Assembly (NCBI RefSeq): GCF_044872765.1
Contig: NZ_CP085253.1
Span: 2,542,001-2,606,000 of the forward strand
Length of the DNA stretch: 64,000 nt
DNA from: Micrococcus sp023147585
GTDB taxonomy: Bacteria > Actinomycetota > Actinomycetes > Actinomycetales > Micrococcaceae
Reading direction: 5' to 3'
Position numbers and translations under genes: made by a program. This document shows positions 57,539 to 64,000 of the stretch, piece by piece (the stretch's first letter is position 1; each line of letters opens with the position of its first letter). The notes beneath the pieces were generated by a model. It was not told where the DNA came from. It searched no databases and saw only the letters and a program-made list of their open reading frames with translations.

Positions 57539-59746
57539 TCACCCACCCAGCTCCGGGCCGTCGTCCTGGCGTTGCTGTGCCGGCTCGTCCTGTACGTGGC
57601 GGGCCGGTGCGGCCGGCCCCGGGTCGTAGATGTGCCCCTGCCGGACCTGCTCGCGGAGCCGTTGCGCCTCGTACGTCTCACCGGCCATCCGTGCGCGGGT
57701 CGCCCTGCGGCTCATCTCATCGCGCCAGCCCAGCACCTCGAGAGTCTCGGATGCGAGGTGCTCCCGGTAGCGCTTCACCTTGGCCACCGTCATGCTGTCC
57801 AGCAGGCCCGGGTCGTAGCGGCGCGCACCGACTCCCCGGGCCGCCACGACGTGCTCGTCGAGGACCGCCACACGGTCCCGGAAGGCCTCGTCGCGGGACC
57901 GCACGTCCACGTCGCGCACCGGCGAGACGTAGGCCTCGTCCTCCGCCGCGGCGGGAGCGGAACGAGTGACGTCGGCGGGCTCCGGCGGGAGCGGAGCGAG
58001 TGCCGGGGTAGGGGGCGAGGCGGGCTCCTCCACGGCCTCCACGGCCGACTCCGGCACCGTCTCGCCACGTGCCGCAGCGAGCGCGGCTCGCTGGGCGTCG
58101 ATGCGCTCCTGATGCTGTGTGAGCAACTCCTCGAAGCTCGGCCGCACCTCTTCGGCGGCGGGAGCGGAGCGAGTGCCGACGGGGTCCGCCCGGAGCGGAG
58201 CGAGGGGCGCGTCCTGGGGCTCGTGCCCCCACTGCGCCCGGAGTGCGTCGCCCTCGGCGACCATCGCGTCGGACTCGGCCAGCCAGGCTGCCACGGCGTC
58301 GGGGTCGTCGAGGTCGAGTGTCACCGGCTCGGCATCCAGTGCGGCCAGGTTCTTGATCCACTCGGCAGCCCGCTGACGCTGACGCTCCTGCTCGGCCAGC
58401 CGGACCACCAGTGCCCGCGCTTCGGCGATGCCGGCGTCGTCGAGGGTCGCCACCGGGCGCGGCGGCCGAGTCGTCACCGGTGCCGGGCGGGGTGCCCGCC
58501 GACGACCGGAGCGGTTGGCCTCCAGCTGGGACTCGATGCCCTCCACGATCTCGCCCGTGGCGGTGTCCACGGTGTCATCCCAGGCGTACATCGCGCCCAG
58601 CCGCCGGGCACCGACGTACCGCGCCATCTCCGGCAGCTTGAAGCTGACCGTCTGCTTGCCACGGTTCTTGCCGGTCTTCGTCACCCGGTGGTGCAGCTCC
58701 ACACCGCGCTCGGTCAGCGCCTGCCTGAGCCCGTCCAGGTCCACGGCGCGTGCATCTTCCATCGCCTCGGCGATGGCAGCACGGATGCGGTCTTTGTCGC
58801 TGGGCTGGCCGGTGGCACGCCCACGGCGGTCCGTCACGTCCAGGGTCTCGGCGGCCTCGCGGGAATAGCGCTCGAGGCGCTGGGGGCCGAGCCCGTACTG
58901 CGTACCGTGCTCGGCCAGGTAGTCATCCGAGCGGCCGCGCAGGGCCTCGATGTCGGTGAGCGCACCGCCGACCTTCTGCCCGGCGCGGTACGCCTGGCCG
59001 TCCACCTCCATGTCGGCGGCGATGGTGGCGTTCCACACCCCATGCACGTGGAACTTGCCGCCCTCGCCATCGGCCTGGCCGACGAAGCTGGCCTGCACGC
59101 CGGGGTGGAGGTCGCGGTGCATCTGGACCACGAACTCGAACGCCCGGGCGACCTGCTCGGGGTCGTCCGGGTTCACCTCATCGGGGCCGAACGAGTAGAT
59201 CACGTGGCGCGTCTCGGCCTGCTTGACCCGTCCCCCCTCCATGGCACGGTGCGTTGCCTCATGAGGCTCGGCCTCCACCCACCGACGGCGCACCTGCTTG
59301 TGCGTGGCGCCCTCACCGCCGCGGCCCACGTGCTCGTAGGTGAGCCCCTCACGGCGCACGTGGGTGCCCTCCTCGCCCGACCCGGCAGCGCGCCACACGA
59401 CGCGGCCGTTGGGGCGGATGTGCCGCACATGTGTGGCGGTCTCGCCCTCCTCCGGGAGCGTGTACCGTGCCGGCACCGTGCGCATCGCACCCTGGGTGCC
59501 GTGGCGCACGCGCACCCGGCGGAAGTCGGCCGTGGCGGTCTCCACCCGGCACAGGTGGCCGGCCGAGTGGAGTACGCGTGGTGCGGTCGTGGACGGTCCG
59601 GCGGCGGCGTCCATGGGGTAGCCCGCAGCGAGGCGGACGGCACCGATGGGGCCGGTGCGCGCGGGCCAGGACGCGCCCTTGGGCTTGATCGGGTAGATCA
59701 GCGAGGTCGCGGCGGACTCACCGTTGAGCACCTTCACGACAGGCAC
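57539..59746 (-). CDS. MobA-type relaxase
   Basis: A 735-residue plasmid relaxase of the MOBP-like Relaxase (PF03432) type. After about 175 residues with an unusual N-terminus comes HVIYSFGPDEVNPDDPEQVARAFEF and the metal-binding triad motif KFHVHGVWN (H-x-H-x3-N), then GRATGQPSDKDRIRAAIAEAMEDA, and a long charged C-terminus with Pro/Ala-rich repeats. GTG 59746 has GGAGGTG upstream and overlaps the mobC stop region by 13 nt; a second GTG at 59737 overlaps it as GTGA. It nicks oriT so that the element can be mobilized by a helper conjugation system. Confidence 0.88.
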   Translation of the reverse strand: MPVVKVLNGESAATSLIYPIKPKGASWPARTGPIGAVRLAAGYPMDAAAGPSTTAPRVLHSAGHLCRVETATADFRRVRVRHGTQGAMRTVPARYTLPEEGETATHVRHIRPNGRVVWRAAGSGEEGTHVRREGLTYEHVGRGGEGATHKQVRRRWVEAEPHEATHRAMEGGRVKQAETRHVIYSFGPDEVNPDDPEQVARAFEFVVQMHRDLHPGVQASFVGQADGEGGKFHVHGVWNATIAADMEVDGQAYRAGQKVGGALTDIEALRGRSDDYLAEHGTQYGLGPQRLERYSREAAETLDVTDRRGRATGQPSDKDRIRAAIAEAMEDARAVDLDGLRQALTERGVELHHRVTKTGKNRGKQTVSFKLPEMARYVGARRLGAMYAWDDTVDTATGEIVEGIESQLEANRSGRRRAPRPAPVTTRPPRPVATLDDAGIAEARALVVRLAEQERQRQRAAEWIKNLAALDAEPVTLDLDDPDAVAAWLAESDAMVAEGDALRAQWGHEPQDAPLAPLRADPVGTRSAPAAEEVRPSFEELLTQHQERIDAQRAALAAARGETVPESAVEAVEEPASPPTPALAPLPPEPADVTRSAPAAAEDEAYVSPVRDVDVRSRDEAFRDRVAVLDEHVVAARGVGARRYDPGLLDSMTVAKVKRYREHLASETLEVLGWRDEMSRRATRARMAGETYEAQRLREQVRQGHIYDPGPAAPARHVQDEPAQQRQDDGPELGG
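57951..58204. repeat. GC-rich GGAGCGGAGCGAG mini-repeats inside the relaxase gene
   Basis: Four related copies: GCGGGAGCGGAACGAGTG (57951-57968), GCGGGAGCGGAGCGAGTG (57985-58002 and 58158-58175) and CCGGAGCGGAGCGAG (58190-58204). Inverse-orientation relatives (CTCGCTCCGCTCCG) occur near 60478 between mobC and the next gene. In the protein they encode repeated TRSAP-type segments. They look like a dispersed mini-repeat of the plasmid. Confidence 0.6.
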
Positions 59747-60360
59747 GAGTCCACCTCCTTGCGCACCGCATCGTCGGCTCGGGTGAGCCCGTCCAGCCGC
59801 CCCAGCGCCGACTCCAGGGACCGCCCCACATAGGTCACCGCGTCGGCGTCCACGGGATGTCCGGCATGGCTGAGCCTCACCATCTGGTTCCAGTTGTTGC
59901 CGATCCGCTGCAACTGGTGGGACATGTCCGTGTACGCCCGCTCGCGGGCATTGAGCGCGTCCACGAGACGTTCGGCGAGGTCGTCGCTGACCTTCGACTC
60001 GGCCGGTTCGGCAGTCTCCATGCGCTCCATGCGCGCGGCCAGGGCCTTCTTCGCATCGTTCGGCGTCGGGGCCGAGAGCACGTCCGCCAGCCACACGACC
60101 GCCTCGCGGATCGCGTCCGAGCGGCTGACTCCGAGCGCGCGCTGGATGACCTCGACGGCCTCCAGGTGGTCCTCGTTCAGGCGCGCCGACACCATCTCGG
60201 AGGGCCGGCCCGTGCCGCTGCGCGACACAGGACCCGACGAGGTCTGCGCGCTGCGCACTCCGACCTCGGGACCGACTCCTGCGTCGCGGTCCGAGCCCAA
60301 GGCCGAGTCGCTGCGTGCCTCGTGGGGAGGCAGCCCCCTGTTCGCTCGTTCCTCGTTCAC
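59734..60360 (-). CDS. MobC-family mobilization protein
   Basis: A 208-residue relaxosome accessory protein. The first 65 residues are low complexity; a ribbon-helix-helix-like segment (VSARLNEDHLEAVEVIQRALGVSRSDAIREAVVWLADVL) follows, and the C-terminus has the MobC signature HQLQRIGNNWNQMVRLSHAG. GTG 60360 follows GGGAGG at 7 nt. It overlaps the relaxase gene, the standard mobC-mobA order, and lies next to the candidate oriT. It should open DNA at oriT for the relaxase. Confidence 0.85.
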   Translation of the reverse strand: MNEERANRGLPPHEARSDSALGSDRDAGVGPEVGVRSAQTSSGPVSRSGTGRPSEMVSARLNEDHLEAVEVIQRALGVSRSDAIREAVVWLADVLSAPTPNDAKKALAARMERMETAEPAESKVSDDLAERLVDALNARERAYTDMSHQLQRIGNNWNQMVRLSHAGHPVDADAVTYVGRSLESALGRLDGLTRADDAVRKEVDSCLS

Positions 60361-60640
60361 CTGCTGCCTCCCTGGGGGTGGTGTGTACCTGTGGTCGGGC
60401 CCTACGGGACTCCTCTCCGACCCCAGGAACAGCCTATCACCACCCCCGCCGCCAGCAACCCGACCGTCATACAGGTCCTCGCTCCGCTCCGACCTGTCTG
60501 CCGTTCGGGCACGGCCTCGCTTCGCTTCGGCCTTGCTGGCGGGGGCTGCGCCCCTGCGACCCCTGGCGGCTTGCTCCGCTCGCCTCCGGCCGGGCCGCCC
60601 GGCTGACGCCGGTCGCCCACGGCCCACGCCCCGCCCATGC
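60361..60640. promoter_or_regulatory. Candidate oriT and mobilization promoter region
   Basis: Gene-free 330 bp upstream of mobC. It contains nested inverted repeats CCTGGGG (60371-60377)/CCCCAGG (60421-60427) and GGTCGG (60393-60398)/CCGACC (60417-60422), the arrangement expected beside a nick site. Further right are CTCGCTCCGCTCCG mini-repeats. No nic site can be assigned by eye. Confidence 0.45.
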
Positions 60641-60675
60641 AGAAGCCCCGCACCACCTCGGTGGTGCGGGGCTTC
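60641..60675. terminator. Terminator of the 101-residue gene
   Basis: Long stem AGAAGCCCCGCACCACC paired with GGTGGTGCGGGGCTTC, 2-3 nt loop, 14 nt beyond the minus-strand stop. Confidence 0.85.
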
Positions 60676-60688
60676 GCAGCGGGGCGCG

Positions 60689-60994
60689 TCAGGCTGCCAT
60701 GCCCAGCTCGCGCCGGAGCTTGGCGAGGCGCGCCACCTCGGTGTGATCGCCGTCCACGGCCTTCACGCCGTAGTGGTCGAAGACCTCGTCGAGGAACGCG
60801 AGGCGGTTGGCACGGCGCTCCTGGTCCAGGCGCGCGGTGAGCTTCTCCACGAGGCGCTCGGCCTCGACCAGACGCTCGGCGTCGGACTTGCGCTGGCGCC
60901 GGGGCTTGGCGGGTGCGGTCGTCGGCTGCGCGACGGCGCGGGCCTCGTCGTGGGTGTCGGTGGCGTGGGTGGCGGAGTAGCTGCTCTCGGTCAT
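60689..60994 (-). CDS. Hypothetical 101-residue coiled-coil protein
   Basis: Acidic/Thr-rich N-terminus, basic RRQRKSDAERLVEAERLVEKLTARLDQERRANR segment forming a likely amphipathic coiled coil, then FLDEVFDHYGVKAVDGDHTEVARLAKLRRELGM. AAGGAG lies 8 nt before ATG 60994. No family recognised; similar short genes occur beside rep genes of actinobacterial plasmids. It is downstream of the primase-helicase on the same strand with its own terminator. Confidence 0.6.
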   Translation of the reverse strand: MTESSYSATHATDTHDEARAVAQPTTAPAKPRRQRKSDAERLVEAERLVEKLTARLDQERRANRLAFLDEVFDHYGVKAVDGDHTEVARLAKLRRELGMAA

Positions 60995-61050
60995 GTGGGG
61001 GGCTCCTTCGGGGTCGGACTACGGGTCTAGAGGACGTGCGGGAGGGCGGC

Positions 61051-63030
61051 TCAGGAGGTCACAGCGACCTCCGTCCGACGGCCCCGCTCAGCCGCCAGAG
61101 CCTCGTGGACGCCCGGGCAGAACGGCGAGCAACGCCCGCGATCGCCCGTCGCGCATCCCTCGCAATCGGGCGACGCGGCGGTGTCGTGGTCCGTAGCCAG
61201 TGCCGCGGCATCACGCACCGCCACCGGCCGCGGCGACGTCCGAACGAGGCCCCGGTACGTTGCGGCCGTATGGGGGCGGCAGAGCCGGTCCAGGTCCGGG
61301 GGGCCGGACTTGGGCATGGTGTACGTCGGGGCGTACCAGTCCTTGAGCTCGTAGGCGGCGATCAACGGCTCGGTCCCGAGCATCCTGCCCTTCGAGTGGG
61401 CCGGTGTTGCCGCAGTGCCATCCCACACAGCATCGGTCTCCACAGCCGCGCGCAGGTCGCGGATGAACGTGTTGCGCCCCGACGGCGAACCAGAAGGGTT
61501 CGTCCGTACCGTCCAGGACTTGAACATGTCGTAGAGGAAGTTGAAGGGCAACAGGTCCCAGACGAACTGCTCGCGGTGCTCGGCCCAGAAGTCGCGCACC
61601 GGGTCGTTGTGCCGCTTGAACTCGTCCAAAGCCTCCGTGACCGCGGCGGGCTCCGAGAGGGCGTAGTAGTCGTCCATGCCCGCGAGGACCCGCCACAGGA
61701 CGTACTCGAGAACGTCCTTGCGGCCCAGGTAGTCGTCCTTGATGTACTTGCGCTCGATGGGACGACCGTCAGGGCCGACCTCGCCGAACCACTTCTTGAA
61801 CGGGATGAAGAGCTGCCTCCGGTAGAAGCTGCCGGACTTGTCCTTGAACCGCGGGGACTCGTTCAAGCACTGCACCATGAAGCCCCAGAACTGGTAGCTG
61901 ATCGGCATCTTGTGCTTGCGGTTGATCATGATGACGTCGTTGGTGATGATCGCCTTGAGGTTGGCCGCCTTGTCGATGAACGTCCCCACGTCGTTCTCGT
62001 CCGTGAGGATGGCCGTCACCCGAAGCAGTTGCTCGAGCATGAAGTCCTTGCCCAGCTCGGACAGCGGGATCGACGCGAACCGGCCTTCCCCACAGAGGTT
62101 GCGCTGCAGGGTGACCAAGGTGCCCTTGCCGTTGTTGCCCCGATCCGAGTGGTACCACGCGCTCTTCTTCCAACTCACGTGCGGGCGGACAATTGCCCCG
62201 GTGACCTGCCACAGCAGCTCCGGGACGCCCTCGTCATCGGACAGGCCGGCCATCCACGTCTCCACGTCCCAGACGTCACCGTCCGGGGTCTGGATGTGAG
62301 GGTTCTCGGCCTCGGCGTTGTAGTTGACCGCGATCTTGGACATGAACACATGGTCCGGGGAGAACTCGTGGAGCGTCTTCGTCCGGTAGTCGAAAATGCC
62401 GTTGTTCACGGCGATCAGGTCGCGGTCGGCGTTCGGCCTCACCACCGGTGCCAGCTCCCGGAGAACCGTGAAGACCTCCTTGGCCATGTTGATCGTCAAC
62501 TCGCGGTTGTACGAGCGGGCGATCCGGCGAAGGCGGGTCTCGTCGGTGACGTAGGTGCCAGCGTCAGGCCCTGCGGCCATGTAGATGCCCAAGGGTGCGG
62601 TGTCGATGTCCGTCGCCTTGTCCCCCACGACGAGCACGACACGGCGCAGTCGCACCATGACCTCGGCGACCTGGGTGAAGGTCAGCGAGCGCAGTTTGGG
62701 GATCTGGTCGGTCTTGTCGCGGGAGACGTTCTCCAGGCCGAAGGCCAGGTTCGTCGCGGCCAGCAGCTCACGCTCAACGGTGGCCGCATCAGGGGGGTTC
62801 TGCGGGTCCAGGCCGTCGAGGTACTCGGCGGTGGCCTGGGCGATCAGCTCGTTGACAGTGGCGGCGATGACGGGCTTGACCTTGGACTGGGAGGAACCCT
62901 TGGTGGACTTGAAGGGGGCATTCACCGCTTGCGGCTCCCGAGAGCCCGCCGTAGACTTCTTCGTAGCGCCGCTATACGCTTTGGAAGCCGTCTTCGCCTT
63001 CGGGTGGGGGCGGTTTTTCTCTGCCGTCAT
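61051..63030 (-). CDS. P4/D5-type plasmid primase-helicase
   Basis: A 659-residue replication protein. A D5-like N-terminal domain (about residues 130-260) precedes an SF3 helicase with Walker A YHSDRGNNGKGTLVTLQ near residue 295, Walker B RVTAILTDENDVG and the sensor-type IITNDVIMINRKHKMPISY block. A C-terminal winged region and a small Cys cluster (DCEGCATGDRGRCSPFCPG) end the protein. The first 50 residues are Lys/Ser/Thr-rich. ATG 63030 overlaps the HTH gene stop (ATGA). It probably unwinds the iteron origin at 63.6-64 kb. The archaeo-eukaryotic primase part is not evident. Confidence 0.83.
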   Translation of the reverse strand: MTAEKNRPHPKAKTASKAYSGATKKSTAGSREPQAVNAPFKSTKGSSQSKVKPVIAATVNELIAQATAEYLDGLDPQNPPDAATVERELLAATNLAFGLENVSRDKTDQIPKLRSLTFTQVAEVMVRLRRVVLVVGDKATDIDTAPLGIYMAAGPDAGTYVTDETRLRRIARSYNRELTINMAKEVFTVLRELAPVVRPNADRDLIAVNNGIFDYRTKTLHEFSPDHVFMSKIAVNYNAEAENPHIQTPDGDVWDVETWMAGLSDDEGVPELLWQVTGAIVRPHVSWKKSAWYHSDRGNNGKGTLVTLQRNLCGEGRFASIPLSELGKDFMLEQLLRVTAILTDENDVGTFIDKAANLKAIITNDVIMINRKHKMPISYQFWGFMVQCLNESPRFKDKSGSFYRRQLFIPFKKWFGEVGPDGRPIERKYIKDDYLGRKDVLEYVLWRVLAGMDDYYALSEPAAVTEALDEFKRHNDPVRDFWAEHREQFVWDLLPFNFLYDMFKSWTVRTNPSGSPSGRNTFIRDLRAAVETDAVWDGTAATPAHSKGRMLGTEPLIAAYELKDWYAPTYTMPKSGPPDLDRLCRPHTAATYRGLVRTSPRPVAVRDAAALATDHDTAASPDCEGCATGDRGRCSPFCPGVHEALAAERGRRTEVAVTS

Positions 63031-63338
63031 GCCGCAGCACCGCCCAGCAGAGACTGGAGGCGCCGGATCTGCGAATCCGAGAGCGGAGGGGCCGCCGCGA
63101 CGAGCGCGTCGATGTGTGCGTCGACGGGATCGACTGGGCGTTCAGTGGTGTCGAGCATCGACTGGATGTCGGCCAAGCGGATACGTGCGACGCGCTTGCC
63201 GAGCCGGCGGGCCGGAAGCCGGCCCTCCTGGACCCAGCGGCGGGCGGTCGAGTAGCCGATGCCGAGAAGCTCGGCGGCCTGGGCAATGGAGACTTCCGGT
63301 TCGGAAGAGGTGGACGACAGGACAACGACCTGGGGCAT
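63027..63338 (-). CDS. Excisionase/MerR-like helix-turn-helix protein
   Basis: A 103-residue DNA-binding protein with an HTH_17-type domain (VSIAQAAELLGIGYSTARRWVQEGRLPARRLGKRVARIRLADIQSML) at residues 17-64 and a helical tail (PPLSDSQIRRLQSLLGG). GAGG precedes ATG 63338. It is coupled to the primase-helicase and sits next to the iteron array, so it may bind the origin or regulate copy number rather than act in excision; no integrase partner is seen here. Confidence 0.8.
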   Translation of the reverse strand: MPQVVVLSSTSSEPEVSIAQAAELLGIGYSTARRWVQEGRLPARRLGKRVARIRLADIQSMLDTTERPVDPVDAHIDALVAAAPPLSDSQIRRLQSLLGGAAA

Positions 63339-64000
63339 GACGACCTCGTAAGGACGGAGGGAGATGCACACCTCACGCCCCGGGTCTGGCGGTCCGGAGT
63401 CTCCCGCCACCACGTCGACGGGTCATCGCCAGCCACGCGGCCCCGCAGAGCCTACGTCTCCGCTCGTGTGCTCCAAGAGCGGCACCACCCATTCTAGCGC
63501 CCAAGCTGCTCATAAGGAAGACGAATAGCTGTTCTCGCACCTCCACTCAAGCCGCCGGAGATGCTTTCTGTGCCCTCACCGGGAGTTATTCACTCAACCC
63601 GTCTACTCTGCCAACTTCCCCGCAGCCCTCGACGCTGGGAGAACGAGACAGGAGGGCGGGCCTCGATACGTTTGGATACGTTCGGCGATCGGGCAAACGT
63701 ATCCGGAGAAAGTGCCCGCTGACCTGGGGTTCTACGGCGCAGAAGCTGCTAGATACGTTTGATACGTTCGCTGAGATTTATGCGTGCGCGCGTGCACGTG
63801 CGTGCGCGCGTGCGCGTCTGCGTAACCCGATGTGGAACGTATTAAACGTATCCATAGACTAAATTTAGAAGAAAAGGCCTGGTCAGAGATGGGTGGAGCC
63901 GGATACGTTCGCTCTGAGCAAACGTATCCAGCCGCCCCTGCTCCGTGGCCCTCCAAGGCAGGAAACCCCTGGTCACGTGCCCTTTTCACGCCGGATACGT
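63339..64000. repeat. Iteron-type replication origin with GGATACGTTYG repeats and an alternating purine-pyrimidine tract
   Basis: At least nine copies of GGATACGTT(T/C)G in both orientations: 63665-63673, 63674-63684, 63694-63704 (inverse), 63752-63760, 63761-63770, 63843-63853 (inverse), 63901-63911, 63919-63929 (inverse), and 63993-64000 at the window edge. Two inverse pairs are separated by only 7-9 bp. Between them lie a 45-bp alternating GC/GT tract (63781-63826, Z-DNA-prone) and an AT-rich patch (63853-63877). The rest (63339-63664) holds no gene. This looks like the plasmid replication origin, and the array continues beyond the window. Confidence 0.8.

Larger units (their letters stand above)
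47536..64000. mobile_element. Second insertion: plasmid-like mobilizable element with defence cargo (right end outside window)
   Basis: From the break in tadA to the window end, genes are those of a mobilizable plasmid (relaxase, MobC, KfrA-like protein, ArdA, P4-type primase-helicase, iteron origin) plus a defence-type block. The left end begins near an inverted repeat AGGGGGT (47540-47546)/ACCCCCT (47564-47570). No integrase is visible in this part, so the insertion mechanism is unknown; one candidate is cointegrate formation by a transposon with GGGGG ends whose transposase lies beyond the window. Confidence 0.72.

Noticed and set aside
63027..63338. Excisionase of the first element's integrase
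   Set aside because: It lies in the second element, 16 kb away, coupled to the primase-helicase, so a replication role is more plausible.
63732..63989. 85-codon ORF in the iteron region
   Set aside because: It crosses iterons and the alternating GC/GT tract, giving an Ala/His/Thr repeat translation with no ribosome site.

Overview
The window is very GC-rich actinobacterial DNA. Its gene order (rnj-ftsK-pgsA-cinA-clgR-DUF3046-recA-recX-miaB-miaA-dapF, then hflX-dinG-lexA and the his cluster) and its codon use point to the Micrococcaceae, most probably Micrococcus. This taxon call is an inference from synteny and was not checked against a database. Many chromosomal genes carry a TANNNT-type -10 box 6-7 nt before the start codon, which suggests widespread leaderless mRNAs.

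Region 1 (1-34.3 kb) is ordinary chromosome: RNA decay and division (RNase J end, FtsK), phospholipid synthesis (PgsA), DNA repair and the SOS response (ClgR, RecA, RecX, LexA, a LysM division inhibitor, with LexA boxes upstream of recA and of the lysM gene), tRNA modification (MiaB, MiaA), DapF, HflX, a DinG-like helicase, an SLC13 transporter, the hisC-B-H-(small membrane protein)-A-sseB operon, a secreted trypsin-like protein, a MarR/flavin oxidoreductase operon, and an orphan EccC-like FtsK ATPase divergent from a tadA/cpaF gene.

Region 2 (34.58-46.81 kb) is an integrative element inserted inside tadA. A tyrosine integrase lies at its right end. The junctions share an imperfect 25-bp repeat, and TGTGGCAC arm-type sites lie just inside both ends. 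It carries a conjugation/replication module (FtsK/TraB-like ATPase plus replication-relaxation protein), an IS481-family insertion with a CCTAGG target duplication, and lower-GC cargo: an EcoRI-family adenine methylase overlapping a DUF262-HNH nuclease gene, and a DUF4238 gene lying between a decayed and an intact serine recombinase.

Region 3 (47.54 kb to the end) interrupts the same tadA gene a second time, about 0.72 kb downstream of the first insertion. It is a plasmid-like mobilizable element: relaxase and MobC, candidate oriT, KfrA-like protein with a GGTTCC repeat field, ArdA antirestriction protein, P4-type primase-helicase, HTH protein, and an iteron origin at the window edge. Its left part is a defence-type cargo block: a series of stem-loops that each display a GATCC loop, a leaderless gene with a HEPN-like motif, a serine recombinase, a TIR-domain effector, a FokI-type restriction endonuclease, and a C5 methyltransferase fused in frame behind a serine-recombinase domain. 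The strongest candidates for new biology are this hairpin/HEPN locus, the recombinase-methyltransferase fusion with its FokI-like partner, and the EcoRI-methylase/DUF262-HNH pair.
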